This document shows positions 22,303 to 33,037 of a stretch of 64,000 nt of DNA, piece by piece. How positions within the stretch are numbered: the stretch's first letter is position 1; the number at the start of each line of letters is the position of its first letter. Under the pieces are notes generated by a model. That model had not been told where the DNA came from and made no database searches. It saw nothing but the letters and a program-made list of their open reading frames with translations. Origin of the DNA: Paramecium pentaurelia. Its lineage: Eukaryota; Ciliophora; Oligohymenophorea; Peniculida; Parameciidae. A program made the position numbers and the translations under genes. The stretch is taken from NCBI GenBank assembly GCA_905183005.1, contig CAJJDO010000085.1:376470-440469 (forward strand), given 5' to 3'.

Positions 22303-23587
22303 TCAAAACTATTCTACTGGTATTTTTGCATATTCTAAAGCTTCAACAATCCATTATGGTATTGATCCTTCTGTTTTATACCATTTCTTAAGAAATCCAT
22401 TTATAAATTCAATTAAATTACCATCAATAATTGATTATCTTAAATTAAGCATCAATTATATTAAATAATTCAGATTATGAATAGATATAAGATGACAAGC
22501 AACTTCTTCTCTTGCAATCAAATAATGTAAATATGATTAAGTATAAGATTTACAAGTTTAACATTAACATCCTTTCTAAATTGGTTCAAATACATTAGCT
22601 GCTTCTTTATTTTTAAGTTTAAGAAATCCATTATCTGTAAATGCAGTACCAAATCTAGCTGTTCTTGTAGAAAAAACACAATCAAACATATCAACACCTA
22701 AACAAGAACATACAACAACATCAACTGGATATCCAACACCCATTAAATAACGAGGTTTATTTATAGGTAATTTAGCTGTACATTATGCCACTGTTTTCCA
22801 AAAGTCAATCTTAATAAATTAAATTAATATACTTTATCTTCTCCACCAGCTAATCCTCCTATTGCATATCCATTAGCTTCTCTCTAAATTAAATCATTCA
22901 ATGATTATTCTCTTAATTTTGGATCAATTCCTCCTTATACAATAGGAAATAAATTTTAATCATTTTTTCTTTTATGAGCTGCAATATCTCTATCCAACCA
23001 TCTAGTTGTTCTTTCACTTGCTTCTTACATACGAGGACCAACAGTTGTTGTTCTAACAACATCATCTAAAGCCATAATTATATCAGCTCCTATTTAATTT
23101 TATGTATGGATTGAATCTTCTGGTCTTAAATGCATTATTGTTTTATCATATGGAGATTCAAATGTGACTCCTTCTTCAGTGACTTCACTAAGTTATGACA
23201 ATGAAACCATCTAAAATCCACCACTATCTGTTAATATATTATGTTTCCAATTCACAAATTTATGTAAACCTCCAACTTTTTCTAATAAATCACCTCCAGG
23301 TTTATATGCCAAATGATAAGTATTTGCTAACAATAATTTGCATCCCAAATCATCCATCTCTTAATAGGTCACTCCTTTCATTGCCCCTTTTGTTCCTACA
23401 GGCATATAAACTGGAGTTTTCACTTCTCCATGAGGAAGTCTCATTATTGATGCCCTTTGTGTGTTAAATATAATTAGTACCTTGCACAATTATGGGTTGC
23501 TAATATTGTAAACTCAAGTGGTTTTGGAATTTCATTAGGTTTGATTTTTTTCTGAACTTATTATTCAATATCACCTAATTCTTACAT
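22303..23587 (-). CDS. QTRT1: Queuine tRNA-ribosyltransferase catalytic subunit
   Basis: Two introns (26 and 23 nt) give 411 residues, the family length. Motifs: MRLPHGEVKTPVYMPVGTKG, LLLANTYHLAYKPG, catalytic TDSGGFQMVSLS, ADIIMALDDVV, FPIVQGGIDPKLRE, NGYAIGGLAGGE, RYLMGVGYPVDVVV, nucleophile segment GVDMFDCVFSTRTARFG, and the zinc site C-x-C-x2-C plus His (CQCQTCKSYT...SIHNL). It swaps guanine at the wobble position of GUN-anticodon tRNAs for queuine, a salvaged bacterial product, working with QTRT2. The usual FPTRTAR is FSTRTAR here, a conservative-looking change next to the substrate loop. Its stop is 100 bp from that of the double channel. Confidence 0.96.
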
Positions 23588-23890
23588 AATTTATTATATT
23601 AAATAATCAAACTAGAACTCTAATATTTTAAATTAAGTGAATTCAAAATATACAATGCATCAGTCAATAACATAAAATAATATTTGTATAATATTACATT
23701 CAATAATGAATTATGAATGTAAACTACACATTTAATTTAAATAATAGGTTAAAATATATTGGATAAAAATATAAATCTTAATTAATGATATTTTCATTAT
23801 AATATTGTAAGAGTATCCTTATTTTTTATCTAATAAATTAATTGTGATTTTTAAACTAAAATTACAAATCATAATTATTTTAAGTTATAA
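23588..23890. other. Spacer between QTRT1 start and the ankyrin-like remnant
   Basis: About 300 bp of AT-rich DNA holding the QTRT1 promoter. No frame or motif stands out. Confidence 0.4.
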
Positions 23891-24572
23891 TCAAATTGCT
23901 GAAATTGATTGTAAATAAATCATCAAGATAAATTTTAATTGTCCATTAAAATCTTTCTCATTCTAAAGGTGAACACGATAATTCACCCATTTACCAGACT
24001 TTAATTTACTGATATAAGATTAGCTTTGAAATTTAAGAGTGTCCTTAATAAGCTCAGTTAGTTTAAGGACAATACCAAATACAATAATTCAATTGAGTTC
24101 TTATCTTTAATTTACATCATTTTCTAACTCTGTTGCTAATATTAGTTATAATGTCTGAGCACTTGAACATGAATCAGCAAAATTAATTCATGATCGTCCT
24201 AATGAAACTCTTGCTATTATATCTACTTCTGCTTTCAACAATATATCAATTATCGTTTCATTTTCATGTAAATAACCATAATCAAAGGGTGTTTATAGAG
24301 TCCTTTGTATTAAATACCATCCAGTTTATATCAAATTAAGATTTATTAATTTTTTCCAACTCTTTCACTGTAAATTGACCTTAATAATCAAATCCTGGTG
24401 CTATTGAAATACTTTCCAAAAAATTTGGAATGATAAGTTCTACAGATAATCCCTCTAGAGATAAACAATTAATCATGCTATTTAGAATGATAATAAATAA
24501 GCTTATTATTTATAGATCTGAAATTTCATCAGGCAGTCCTGATCCATTGTCAAGAGCTTTATTATAATTCAT
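23891..24572 (-). pseudogene. Broken ankyrin-repeat-like gene
   Basis: From ATG at 24570-24572 the frame reads MNYNKALDNGSGLPDEISDL and continues through LEGLSVELIIPNFLESISI and FTVKELEKINKSQFDINWM. Near 24300 the frame shifts; the next part, TPFDYGYLHENETIIDILLK followed by AEVDIIARVSLGRS, matches an ankyrin repeat and ends at TGA (24188-24190). Beyond that stop the same frame stays coding-like (CSSAQTLQLILATELENDVN) to another TGA, and then to 23891. Neither stop nor the frame change is removed by an intron of normal size. I read it as a decaying gene; an unusual intron or sequencing errors are alternatives. Confidence 0.4.
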
Positions 24573-24852
24573 ATTATAAATTAATTATTTTCATTATATT
24601 TTGATTTATATTGAGTTATTTCAAATTACTCTTTAGATATATTAAATTATTGTGAATTATATCATTTCTAATTATCATTATTATGAAATATAATAAATAA
24701 TTGGACTTTGACTTTATAATAGTTGGAATGCTACTGAAAACATAATTAATTTCAATTTTTATTATTATAAAACATAATTTGTTCAATCCAATTATTTATT
24801 AATTTACTCATGATATCATCAATATTTAGTATTTTAATTCACTTTAAATAAT

Positions 24853-25854
24853 ATGTGGTGGAATGTCTTAATAATTGTCCTTATTGTACTTATAGTAGGA
24901 ATAAGAGTCAGAATTTATTTTAGAGGAAAAAAGTGTGAAACTTTAAGGGATATATCAAATTTGACTATATTAATTACTGGAGGTAGTAAAGGATTAGGAT
25001 AAGAGACAATAAAACAATTAGCAAAATTTAATTGTAGAATAATATTTGGTAGTAGAAGCAGACCAACTGAATTCTTATAATAATTACTGGAAACCTATCC
25101 TCAAACCAAAATCTAATACTTTCCATTAGATCTATAGTGTTGGAATTCAATCAAATAATTTACCACAAGAGTTAAACAAGAAGTAGATAAGATTGATATC
25201 ATTATTAATAATGCTGGTATAATGGGAACATTGACTAGATAATTTACTCAATATGGTATTGAAGCTCATTTTGGAACCAATTATTTGGGTCCCTTCTTCT
25301 TAAATCATTTATTAGTAAGAAATATTATATGATTAATTTAGCTTGATATATTGAAAAAGTCAAATTGTCCAAGAATAATTAATGTTTCTTCTATAGCTCA
25401 TTTATTTTAAGACCTTGATTTTAATGATCTAAATTGTGATAAGTGGGCAAAGAGTCTATTTTGGAGTAGAATATTCACATATAGAGCTTATGGAAACACT
25501 AAATTTGCTCAAATACTGAATGCTTAAGAATTTTCTAAGAGAACTGGTATTATGGCATGTTCTTTGCATCCAGGTGTAGTTAGAACTGAAGTGTTACAAT
25601 ATTAATTATCAGCATGGTGGTTCAATTTGATTATGTCAATTGCTTGGCCTATTTATAGTTTTTTCACAAAAGACATTTATTATGGATGTCAAACTATTTT
25701 ATATTGCATTATGATAAAAGATGAAGAGTTAGTTGATGGAGGATTCTACAAAGATTGCAAATTGGCAAAGGCTAAATTTACAAGTAAAGAGAAGGCAAAA
25801 TAGTTATGGGATATGAGTTTGTAATTGATATCTAAGATAGATAATTCATATTGA
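24853..25854 (+). CDS. Short-chain dehydrogenase/reductase, membrane-anchored, retinol-dehydrogenase-like
   Basis: One 27-nt intron (GTAAGAAATATT...TTTAG) gives about 324 residues. An N-terminal membrane anchor (WWNVLIIVLIVLIVGI) is followed by the Rossmann fold: ILITGGSKGLGQET (TGxxxGxG), FGSRSR, PLDLQCWNS, IDIIINNAGIMG (NNAG), catalytic Ser in INVSSIAH, and YGNTK for YxxxK, then SLHPGVVRTEV. It uses NAD(P) to oxidise or reduce a lipid-like alcohol or ketone; the layout is that of RDH11-14. The exact substrate cannot be told. The active site is complete. It is 34 bp upstream of the MORN-calpain gene on the same strand. Confidence 0.92.
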
Positions 25855-25888
25855 TATATATATATATATATTAAATATATAAATTTAA

Positions 25889-28800
25889 ATGAAGAGCACA
25901 AACAAAAAACTGTCGGCTTAGGATGGAAAATTGATATATGAAGGAGACATAATAACAGATGATAAATCTAAATAAGTCCTTTATGATGGTCCAGGATATT
26001 TATTTAATAATGAAACTAAGTGTTTTTTCAAAGGAACATGGAATAGGGGTGAAAAAGTGTGTGGGATAGAAACTTTTCCAAATGGAGATGTTTATGAAGG
26101 TTAATACAAAGATGGAATGTTTCATGGTAGAGGTTTGCTTTATAATAATGTTTAACTTTATCCTGACAAGAAAGGTTAATACTTATATGATGGATAATTT
26201 GAATAGGGACAAAAACATGGCTATGGTAAAGAATGTTACATCACAGGTGGATGTTATGAAGGGTAATTTAAGTACAATTAAAAACATGGACATGGTAAAT
26301 TGGTCTTTTCTGATGGATCCTATTATGTAGGTGATTATTAGAGAGGTAACTAATTCTATGCTTATCATAATTAGGATTACCTAATGGATTTGGAGTATAA
26401 GTAGCATATTCTAAAGAAAGAATAGTTGCTACATTCCCTCCACCATATGATAAAGAAAGGAGAAAAGATTAATAAAATACTGAAGAAAATTAAGAGGACG
26501 AAGCAGATTAACAAAAATCAGAATACTTATATGAAGGTGAATTTGTAGATGGATATAAACATGGAATAGGTAGACTTTACAAACCAACTGGTTCTTATTA
26601 CTATGCTTATTGGGAATACAATAAACCTGCTCGTGATTTTATACAATATATTGCTGAAGGACATAAATGGAGAATACTAAATGTTAAATAATTGTAGACT
26701 GACTAGAGTATTAATTTCTTTAAGATCATACATGATAATAGATCTGAATGGAATGAGAAATATCCCATTAAAGGCAATAGTTATCCTCCAGCTGAATTAG
26801 ATGGTTATAAAAGTCTCATTGATGAAAAAGGATTAAAGAGAGAAAATTTTGAGGATCCAGAATTTGATTTTTCTGAATAGTCTTTTAACATTAAAGATGA
26901 AAATGATTAACCTATTGGAGCACCCATTGAATTTGAGAGAATATTTGCATCAAAATACTTCAAAAAGAAAGATTTTAAATTATTCACTAAAGAAATTGAA
27001 CCTGGTTATTTAAAATATTAAGAATAGTATTGTTGTTAATAATTAACAGTTGTGTTAAATGCACTTACATTCCATTCATATTTATTTGCTAAAGTATTTT
27101 CAAGAAAATATGAAGCTGAGTAAGAATAATAATCTATAAAATAGAATTGGATTTTACTTTATTAAATTATTTTTGAGAAACGAATGGAAAGAGTATATTA
27201 TTGATGATAGAATACCTGTATTTAGATCTGATAAAATGCCTATATTTTCTAATGCATAAGAATAAGAATTAGCATGGGTGATTCTTTTTAAAGCATTTGC
27301 TAAATATAATTAAGCTTTCCAATATTTTTCAAATGATAAATTAATGAGAGCTGTTGAATATTTAACATTACTTACAGGAATGCCAACTGTACAATTAACA
27401 GTTCCAAATGTTTTTGGTGATAATCAAGAATATTCTGATTAAGTAAATGATTAATATTTATATATTCAAGTAAAAAAAAATATGGAAAACATTGTCTTAG
27501 AAATATCAAAGTACCAAAGTTAGAATATGCTATTTATATAAAGATATAGAGGATAGATTAAAATTACCTAGAAATACAGCTTATCAAATTGTAGATATGT
27601 AAGAATCTTCATAAGGAAAGAGAGATGAATCATATTATCTACTTATTCTAGCATCAAACTAAAAACTTGCTATTAAACAAGAAATAACCAATTAAATTCC
27701 TATGGCTAGATAAAAATTGTAAGAAAGAAATCCTCAAGCAAGAGGCAATGATTCTTACTTTTATATGGAATATAGAGATTTTATAAAGCATTTTTAATAT
27801 GTTGTTATGTTATGTGCCACAAGATATCCAATATAAAATTAATAATTGATAGAACCTGAAGAAAAAGATAAACATAATCATGAATTAAGATTCTTTTGCA
27901 AATTTAAAACAAATTTAGCTTAAGATTGTTTAATATGTGTTACTTAAGATCATTAAGAAAAATAGGATGAGTATACTCTATAAGAAAGTATAATTATTAA
28001 ATTGATTATGCTTTAGAAACATTTCCTGTAAGAATTGTACTTGCAAAAGAAAAGGATATATTTACTAATAAGAATTAAGTAAAAAAGAAGATTGTATCAA
28101 GATGGTCAGAGTAAACTAATCGTTCAAAATTAGAAAGAGAAAAGGATAAAAAAGAAGAAGCTATCAAAGCTGACATGAAATATGCTTCTATATTTGAATA
28201 AAATTCTGAAAAGAAATAAATTAAACCATACAAATATTGTTTTGGAAGAGGTTAATCTACAGAAAAGATGTTATTTAAGGATGCTTCTTTAGAGAGTGGA
28301 GATTATGTATTATTTGTGTAAGTTGAAACAGGAGATAGTAAAGAATAATTTGATATAAAAAAGATGAAATTTTGGGTTACAATTCATAGTCAAAAACTCA
28401 TTTAGATTCAAAGATTAGATTAATAGATTTAAGGATTCTAAAAAGCAGTATATGAGAGTGCTATAGCAATAGCAGATAAACATTCATCAGATACTTAAAA
28501 AATAAAATATTTTCATAAAGGAGATCTTAGTGAATAAGAAAATGGAAGTAGTGATCTTGTAATTACTTAATATTTCATAAAAAAAGAAGGAACTTATTTA
28601 TAACATTTAAATAATAGAAGTACAAATAAAATTTGGAGATAGAAATTATATTTTAAATTAGATAATATGTAAATTATAGATCATAGAGAATCTTAAAAAT
28701 TAGATATATGTTTATCTAAAAAATAAACAGCTTTAATTATAATATAATAAGTAGGAGCAAAGAAATATAATTTGGAAGGAGGAGAAGGAATTTGTATTGT

Positions 28801-28942
28801 GGATTTATTGAATGATTAGACTTAAGAGGAGGATTAAGAAGTGAAGAATTAAGATGCAGGTAGTATTCATGAGGATACTTAAACAAATCTTTAATAGACT
28901 ACAACAAAACCTAGATTAGGAAGTTTATTATTTAAAAAGTGA
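25889..28942 (+). CDS. MORN-repeat protein with calpain-like domain lacking the catalytic His
   Basis: About 980 residues after removing four introns (25-29 nt). The N-terminal third holds MORN repeats (YEGQYKDGMFHGRG; YDGQFEQGQKHGYG; YEGQFKYNQKHGHG; YEGEFVDGYKHGIG). Then a calpain core: Cys in QYCCQQLTVVLNAL (for GDCWFLAAL), IGFYFIKLFLRNEW, KEYIIDDRIPVF, LAWVILFKAFAKYNQAF, LLTGMP, and LPRNTAYQIVDM, where calpains have GHAYSVLDV. The catalytic His is Thr here and the RNPWG Asn segment reads LILASNQ, so it is probably a pseudo-protease. YMEYRDFIKHF fits the end of the core; C2-like and lysine-rich regions follow. MORN plus dead calpain suggests a cortical or ciliary scaffold; this is inference. 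Confidence 0.85.
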
Positions 28943-29062
28943 TGGATGAATAAAATATATTATATTTTTATTACAAAATTTTAAATAAAATTTAAAGAAT
29001 TATTTTAGCGGTAATTCGAGAATTAATTTAAATTTCGAAATTTGACATAAAACACCTTTGAA

Positions 29063-30319
29063 ATGAATGTATTTCCTTCAAGGAATCTTTTTTCAAACCC
29101 TAGTTCACCTTAAACTTTGGAACCTAATCCTTGTAAGAAGTTATTTGTTAATCCTCCATTTACCCCTGAGTTTGGTAATTAAATTAAATAACCAATAAAA
29201 CTATAAGTAACAGAGGGGATAAGAATTAACTAAAAAAATTAATTAGCAATGAAAATCTAATAATAGAAATCATTAACATATTAATTGAATTAAATAAGTT
29301 CACCCAGTACTCCAAAACATAAGGAGAAAAAATTACAACAATCAACTGGAGAAAAAAGTAAAGAAATCCAATAAAATAAGATGAATAAGAAGAAGGTAAT
29401 TAGAAATTTGAATAAATAATTTGAAGGAGAATTAGAGGTTCCAAAAAGTAGATATTAAGAAGAATATATATAAGTTGATATTTTAGGTAGTGGTTATTTT
29501 GGATAAGTCTATAAATGTAAAAATAGATTTACAAATTAAATTTGTGCAATAAAATGTACAAAAATAAACAACAATAAATTAAATATTGATTTAGCAAATG
29601 AATCTCAAGCTTTAGCATATTTAAATGCAAAAGGAGCATGTAAAAATTTAGTTAGATATTTTACTTCATGGTAAGAAGGAAATATGTTATATTTATTAAT
29701 GGAATATTGTGATTATAGTGTAAGTTCTAGATAAGATTATGAGGAATTTGAAATAAAGAAAATACTTAAAGATATAACTAATGGATTGATATTTTTGCAT
29801 GAATAATAAATATCACATCTTGATATAAAACCAGAGAATATTTTATATAGTAAGAAAGATGGTTAATATAAATTGGCAGATTTGGGTTTGTCAAAGAAAA
29901 TATAAAAACGTTAAGAAGATGTAAATGTTGGTGATTTTAGATATATAGCAAAAGAATTACTTAATTAAACAGAGAAATTAGATCTCTGTAAAACAGATAT
30001 ATTCTCATTAGGTGCAACTCTTTATTAATTGATGACAAGAAAGTAATTACCATCAAATGGAGAGGAATGGCGACGTATTAGAGAAGGTATTCAAATAAAT
30101 GATTTTCCTGAAAATATGTATTCATTAAGATTAAGGAAATTAATATGTAGAATGATGGATCCTAATCCTTATTAAAGAATTAGTGCAAAAGAAATATTGG
30201 AAGATGAATATATATATGTTAAAAAAGAAAATTATATTAAATGGGAAAAAATACGTGGTTTAATGTTAAGAAGACAATTAGATGAATTTTTAATTAAATA
30301 AAGAGAACACAGTATTTGA
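29063..30319 (+). CDS. Wee1-like protein kinase
   Basis: A single intron-free frame of 418 residues. A polar N-terminus with Ser/Thr-Pro sites (FTPEFG; SPSTPKH) precedes the kinase: ILGSGYFGQVYKCKN, CAIKCTK, LLMEYCDYS, ISHLDIKPENILYS, ADLGLSKK, VGDFRYIAKELL, KTDIFSLGATLYQLM, LPSNGEEWRRIREG and MMDPNPYQRISA. DLG instead of DFG, GD(F/S)RY(I/M)A and NGEEWRRIREG are hallmarks of the Wee1/Myt1 family, which puts the inhibitory phosphate on the CDK Tyr. A Myt1-like membrane anchor is not visible, so Wee1 is preferred. It was chosen over generic Ser/Thr kinases because of the post-DLG motif. Confidence 0.88.
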
Positions 30320-30382
30320 TGGTATATTGGGATTATTTGATATTTTTGTAAAAATTTTGTTTTATAAATTTTTGTAATTTTA

Positions 30383-31027
30383 ATGCAAACTTAAATTAAA
30401 TCATAATTATATTAAGAAGAAAACATCCCAATCAATAATTCACATTTAGGATAGAATTAAACTAATGAAATTAATTAAGAAATGAATAAGATTACATCCT
30501 CAATACCAGTTCATGAGAAAACTAAACTTCCTAAAGATTCTAAAGTATATATGAATAAGAGTAAAATTCCAGGGTTTTAAGAAGTATAAATTAATTGGTC
30601 ACAACGAGTTGCATAATAATAAATTGTAGCTTATTAAATATATTCTGAAGTGAATTAAATACCCTAATCATGTGTATAGCAAAAAAATAATTAATAATTT
30701 TCAATGCCTTAAAGTATGGCATATTAACCTGGATCTGGTATTCCAACTCGTAAAAATTTAACATAAATTCCAAAGATGAGACATTCATAATATCTATAAT
30801 GTAAATGGTGTAATTAAGAAGTACATTCTTAAGTTGAATATAGAATTGGATCAGCTTAATTATTACTTTGTCTATTTCTTTTACCTGCATTTGGAATAGG
30901 CTTAATATTTGTATGTTTTGATGTAAGAATTAATATAATTGCATAGACTTATAAAGACTGTTATCATTTTTGCACTAATTGTTCATGTGAAATGGGAATA
31001 GTAAAATTGATTGGTTTTAATTCTTGA
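30383..31027 (+). CDS. LITAF-domain protein
   Basis: One 24-nt intron (GTAAGAATTAATATAATTGCATAG) gives about 206 residues. A Gln-rich polar N-terminus leads to a C-terminal LITAF domain: CKWCNQEVHSQVEYRIGSAQ, a hydrophobic in-plane helix LLLCLFLLPAFGIGLIFVCF, and YHFCTNCSCEMGIVKLIGFN. The two CxxC knuckles flanking a hydrophobic segment, with the HxCxxC form in the second, define the family. LITAF proteins sit on the cytosolic face of endosomal and lysosomal membranes and help sort cargo. It lies 32 bp upstream of the next gene. Confidence 0.9.
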
Positions 31028-31059
31028 AATTAAATTTATAATATTAATTATAATTTATT

Positions 31060-32130
31060 ATGTTGGCTCCTCAATTCATATTAACAAAATTTTAGGAATT
31101 TTTAGAAACATAATTAGAGAATAAACCAAACAAAAATGAAGTAATTAAGAAATTAAGAGACTTTAATAGATATTTTACTGCAAACAATTATAATATAAGC
31201 AAAGGGTTTGAATATTTTTAGAACAATTAAAACAATCAATAATAAATAGTGCCTATACCAAAAATAATTATTGATAAACTTTAAATAAATGAAAGAACAA
31301 TGTAATTAACTGGATAAGGATTATAAGGATTGTATTATGCAATTATGATTGGATTACAAAATAAAAAAGGACAATTCATTGCTGATGGAACAACTTATTA
31401 ATAACTTAATTAACTTATTAAAATTAATTAAATCAATTAAAATTTAGGAATATGGTGTTTTACAGAAATAGCAACAATTCTATTGAAAAATAGTATAAAT
31501 CTGAATTTGAGTAACCATTTATTAGAAAATGGAATATAAGTTAGTGATTAAATTGATATAATGAATTTATCAATTGGATAAAGTGCACTTTTAGTTGATA
31601 ATCTTAAATATGTTATAAATGTTGATATACAATAAATACTTTATTACAAACCTAATAAAACGTTACATAGATTGGTATTACTTAATTCTAGTCTTCCTAA
31701 TAGTATCAAAATAATGATAGAAAATGATATATACTAAGATGTTCTATTATTTTCTTTATTCTAAGATGAGTAGAATAATCAAAGAAATCAATAGTTTATT
31801 AATTAACAACAATATTCCTAATAACAATATAATTCTCAATAATAAAATCCATTATAAAATAATAAGACAATATCTATTTAATCATAGGTTAAAATACTAT
31901 TAGAAGAGATGAATCAATAGACAGATTTACTTATAGAATAAAATCAATTGAAGATATTACCTGAATTTAAATCATAATAATATGTTAAATAAATGAAGAA
32001 TCAAATAATATCAGAAGATAAGAAGAAAAAATGTCTTAAATGTTAATAAGAATTTAGTAGCGATATTGGAAGCATAGCAGGTTAAATTACAAATTTTTGT
32101 ATGAAATGTTATAAAGAATTTTCAATTTGA
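31060..32130 (+). CDS. Unrecognised protein with C-terminal Cys4 zinc motif
   Basis: A single frame of 356 residues without intron. The first 220 residues look folded and mixed alpha/beta (MLAPQFILTKFQEFLETQLE; IPKIIIDKLQINERTMQLTG; GIWCFTEIATILLKNSINLN). A Gln/Asn-rich linker follows, then a helix (KILLEEMNQQTDLLIEQNQL) and an end with two CxxC pairs (KKCLKCQQEFSSDIG; NFCMKCYKEF). The two pairs, about 20 residues apart, would bind one zinc. No family is recognised. It could be a subunit of a trafficking or RNA complex, but nothing shows this. Confidence 0.7.
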
Positions 32131-32221
32131 AATATTATTATAATATATATATATATATTTTTATGGTAATTTAATTAATAAATACAATTAACTTATTGTA
32201 ATTAATTGAGAAATTTAGTGT

Positions 32222-33017
32222 ATGGACATCGATTAAGAAAAAGAATTTAACGAAGAAAATAATTAAATAATAGAAGAAGATATCAATTAAATCTAGAATG
32301 AAGTACAAGATATCCAATTCTAATAAGTGACTGATAATTAAGAGAATGTATATTAATAATAATAATAAATAACAAAATTAGAATAAAAAGGGTGAAATAA
32401 GAAGAGTGCCAGTACCTCCTCATAGAGTGACTCCTTTAAAAAATAATTGGGATAAAATATTAACTACAATAGTGGTATTTATTTAAATAAAAAATAAAAA
32501 GGAAAATATGAAATTGTAAATAAGAATGAATACAAAAAAAAAATGTGTAGAAATAAAAACATCTTAATTTACAGAAGACAAAACTTCATTATAAAGAGGT
32601 GTAGATTTTTTGAAAGCATTTATGATGGGTAATAAAATTTAACTGAACAATTTATTAGGATTTGATATTGATGATTCAGTAGCTTTGTTGAGATTAGATG
32701 ATTTGTATGTAGAATCATTTGAAGTTAAAGATGGTATTATAGTAAATAAAATATGAATAGTTAAAACATTACATGGTGATCATTTATCAAGATGTATTGG
32801 ACGTATTTCTGGTGAAAAAGGTAAAACTAAATTTGCAATTGAAAATGCAACAAGAACAAGAATAGTTTTAGCAGATTAAAGAATACATATTCTTGGAAGT
32901 TATTCTAATATCAAAGCTGCTAGAGATGCAATTTGTGCTTTGATTTTAGGAAGTCCTCCTGGAAAAGTTTATTCATAATTGAAGTCTCTCTGTAGAAAAT
33001 ATGTGGAGAAAAGTTGA
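32222..33017 (+). CDS. PNO1: RNA-binding protein PNO1/Dim2 (pre-40S assembly)
   Basis: Three introns of 27-29 nt give about 237 residues. After an acidic Gln-rich N-terminus come RVPVPPHRVTPLKNNWDKIL, LQIRMNTKKKCVEIKTS, DLYVESFEVKDVKTLHGDHL, SRCIGRISGEKGKTKFAIEN, RIVLADQRIHILGSY and LILGSPPGKVYSQLKSL. These are the two KH domains of PNO1, which escorts the 3' end of 18S pre-rRNA during 40S maturation with Nob1. The motif order is unmistakable. Its stop lies only 20 bp from that of the convergent eight-TM gene. Confidence 0.96.
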
Positions 33018-33037
33018 ATTATATTCGTTTATCATAA

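Noticed and set aside
23195..23467. Plus-strand ORF of 90 residues
   Set aside because: Antisense shadow of the N-terminal part of QTRT1, which is firmly identified on the minus strand.
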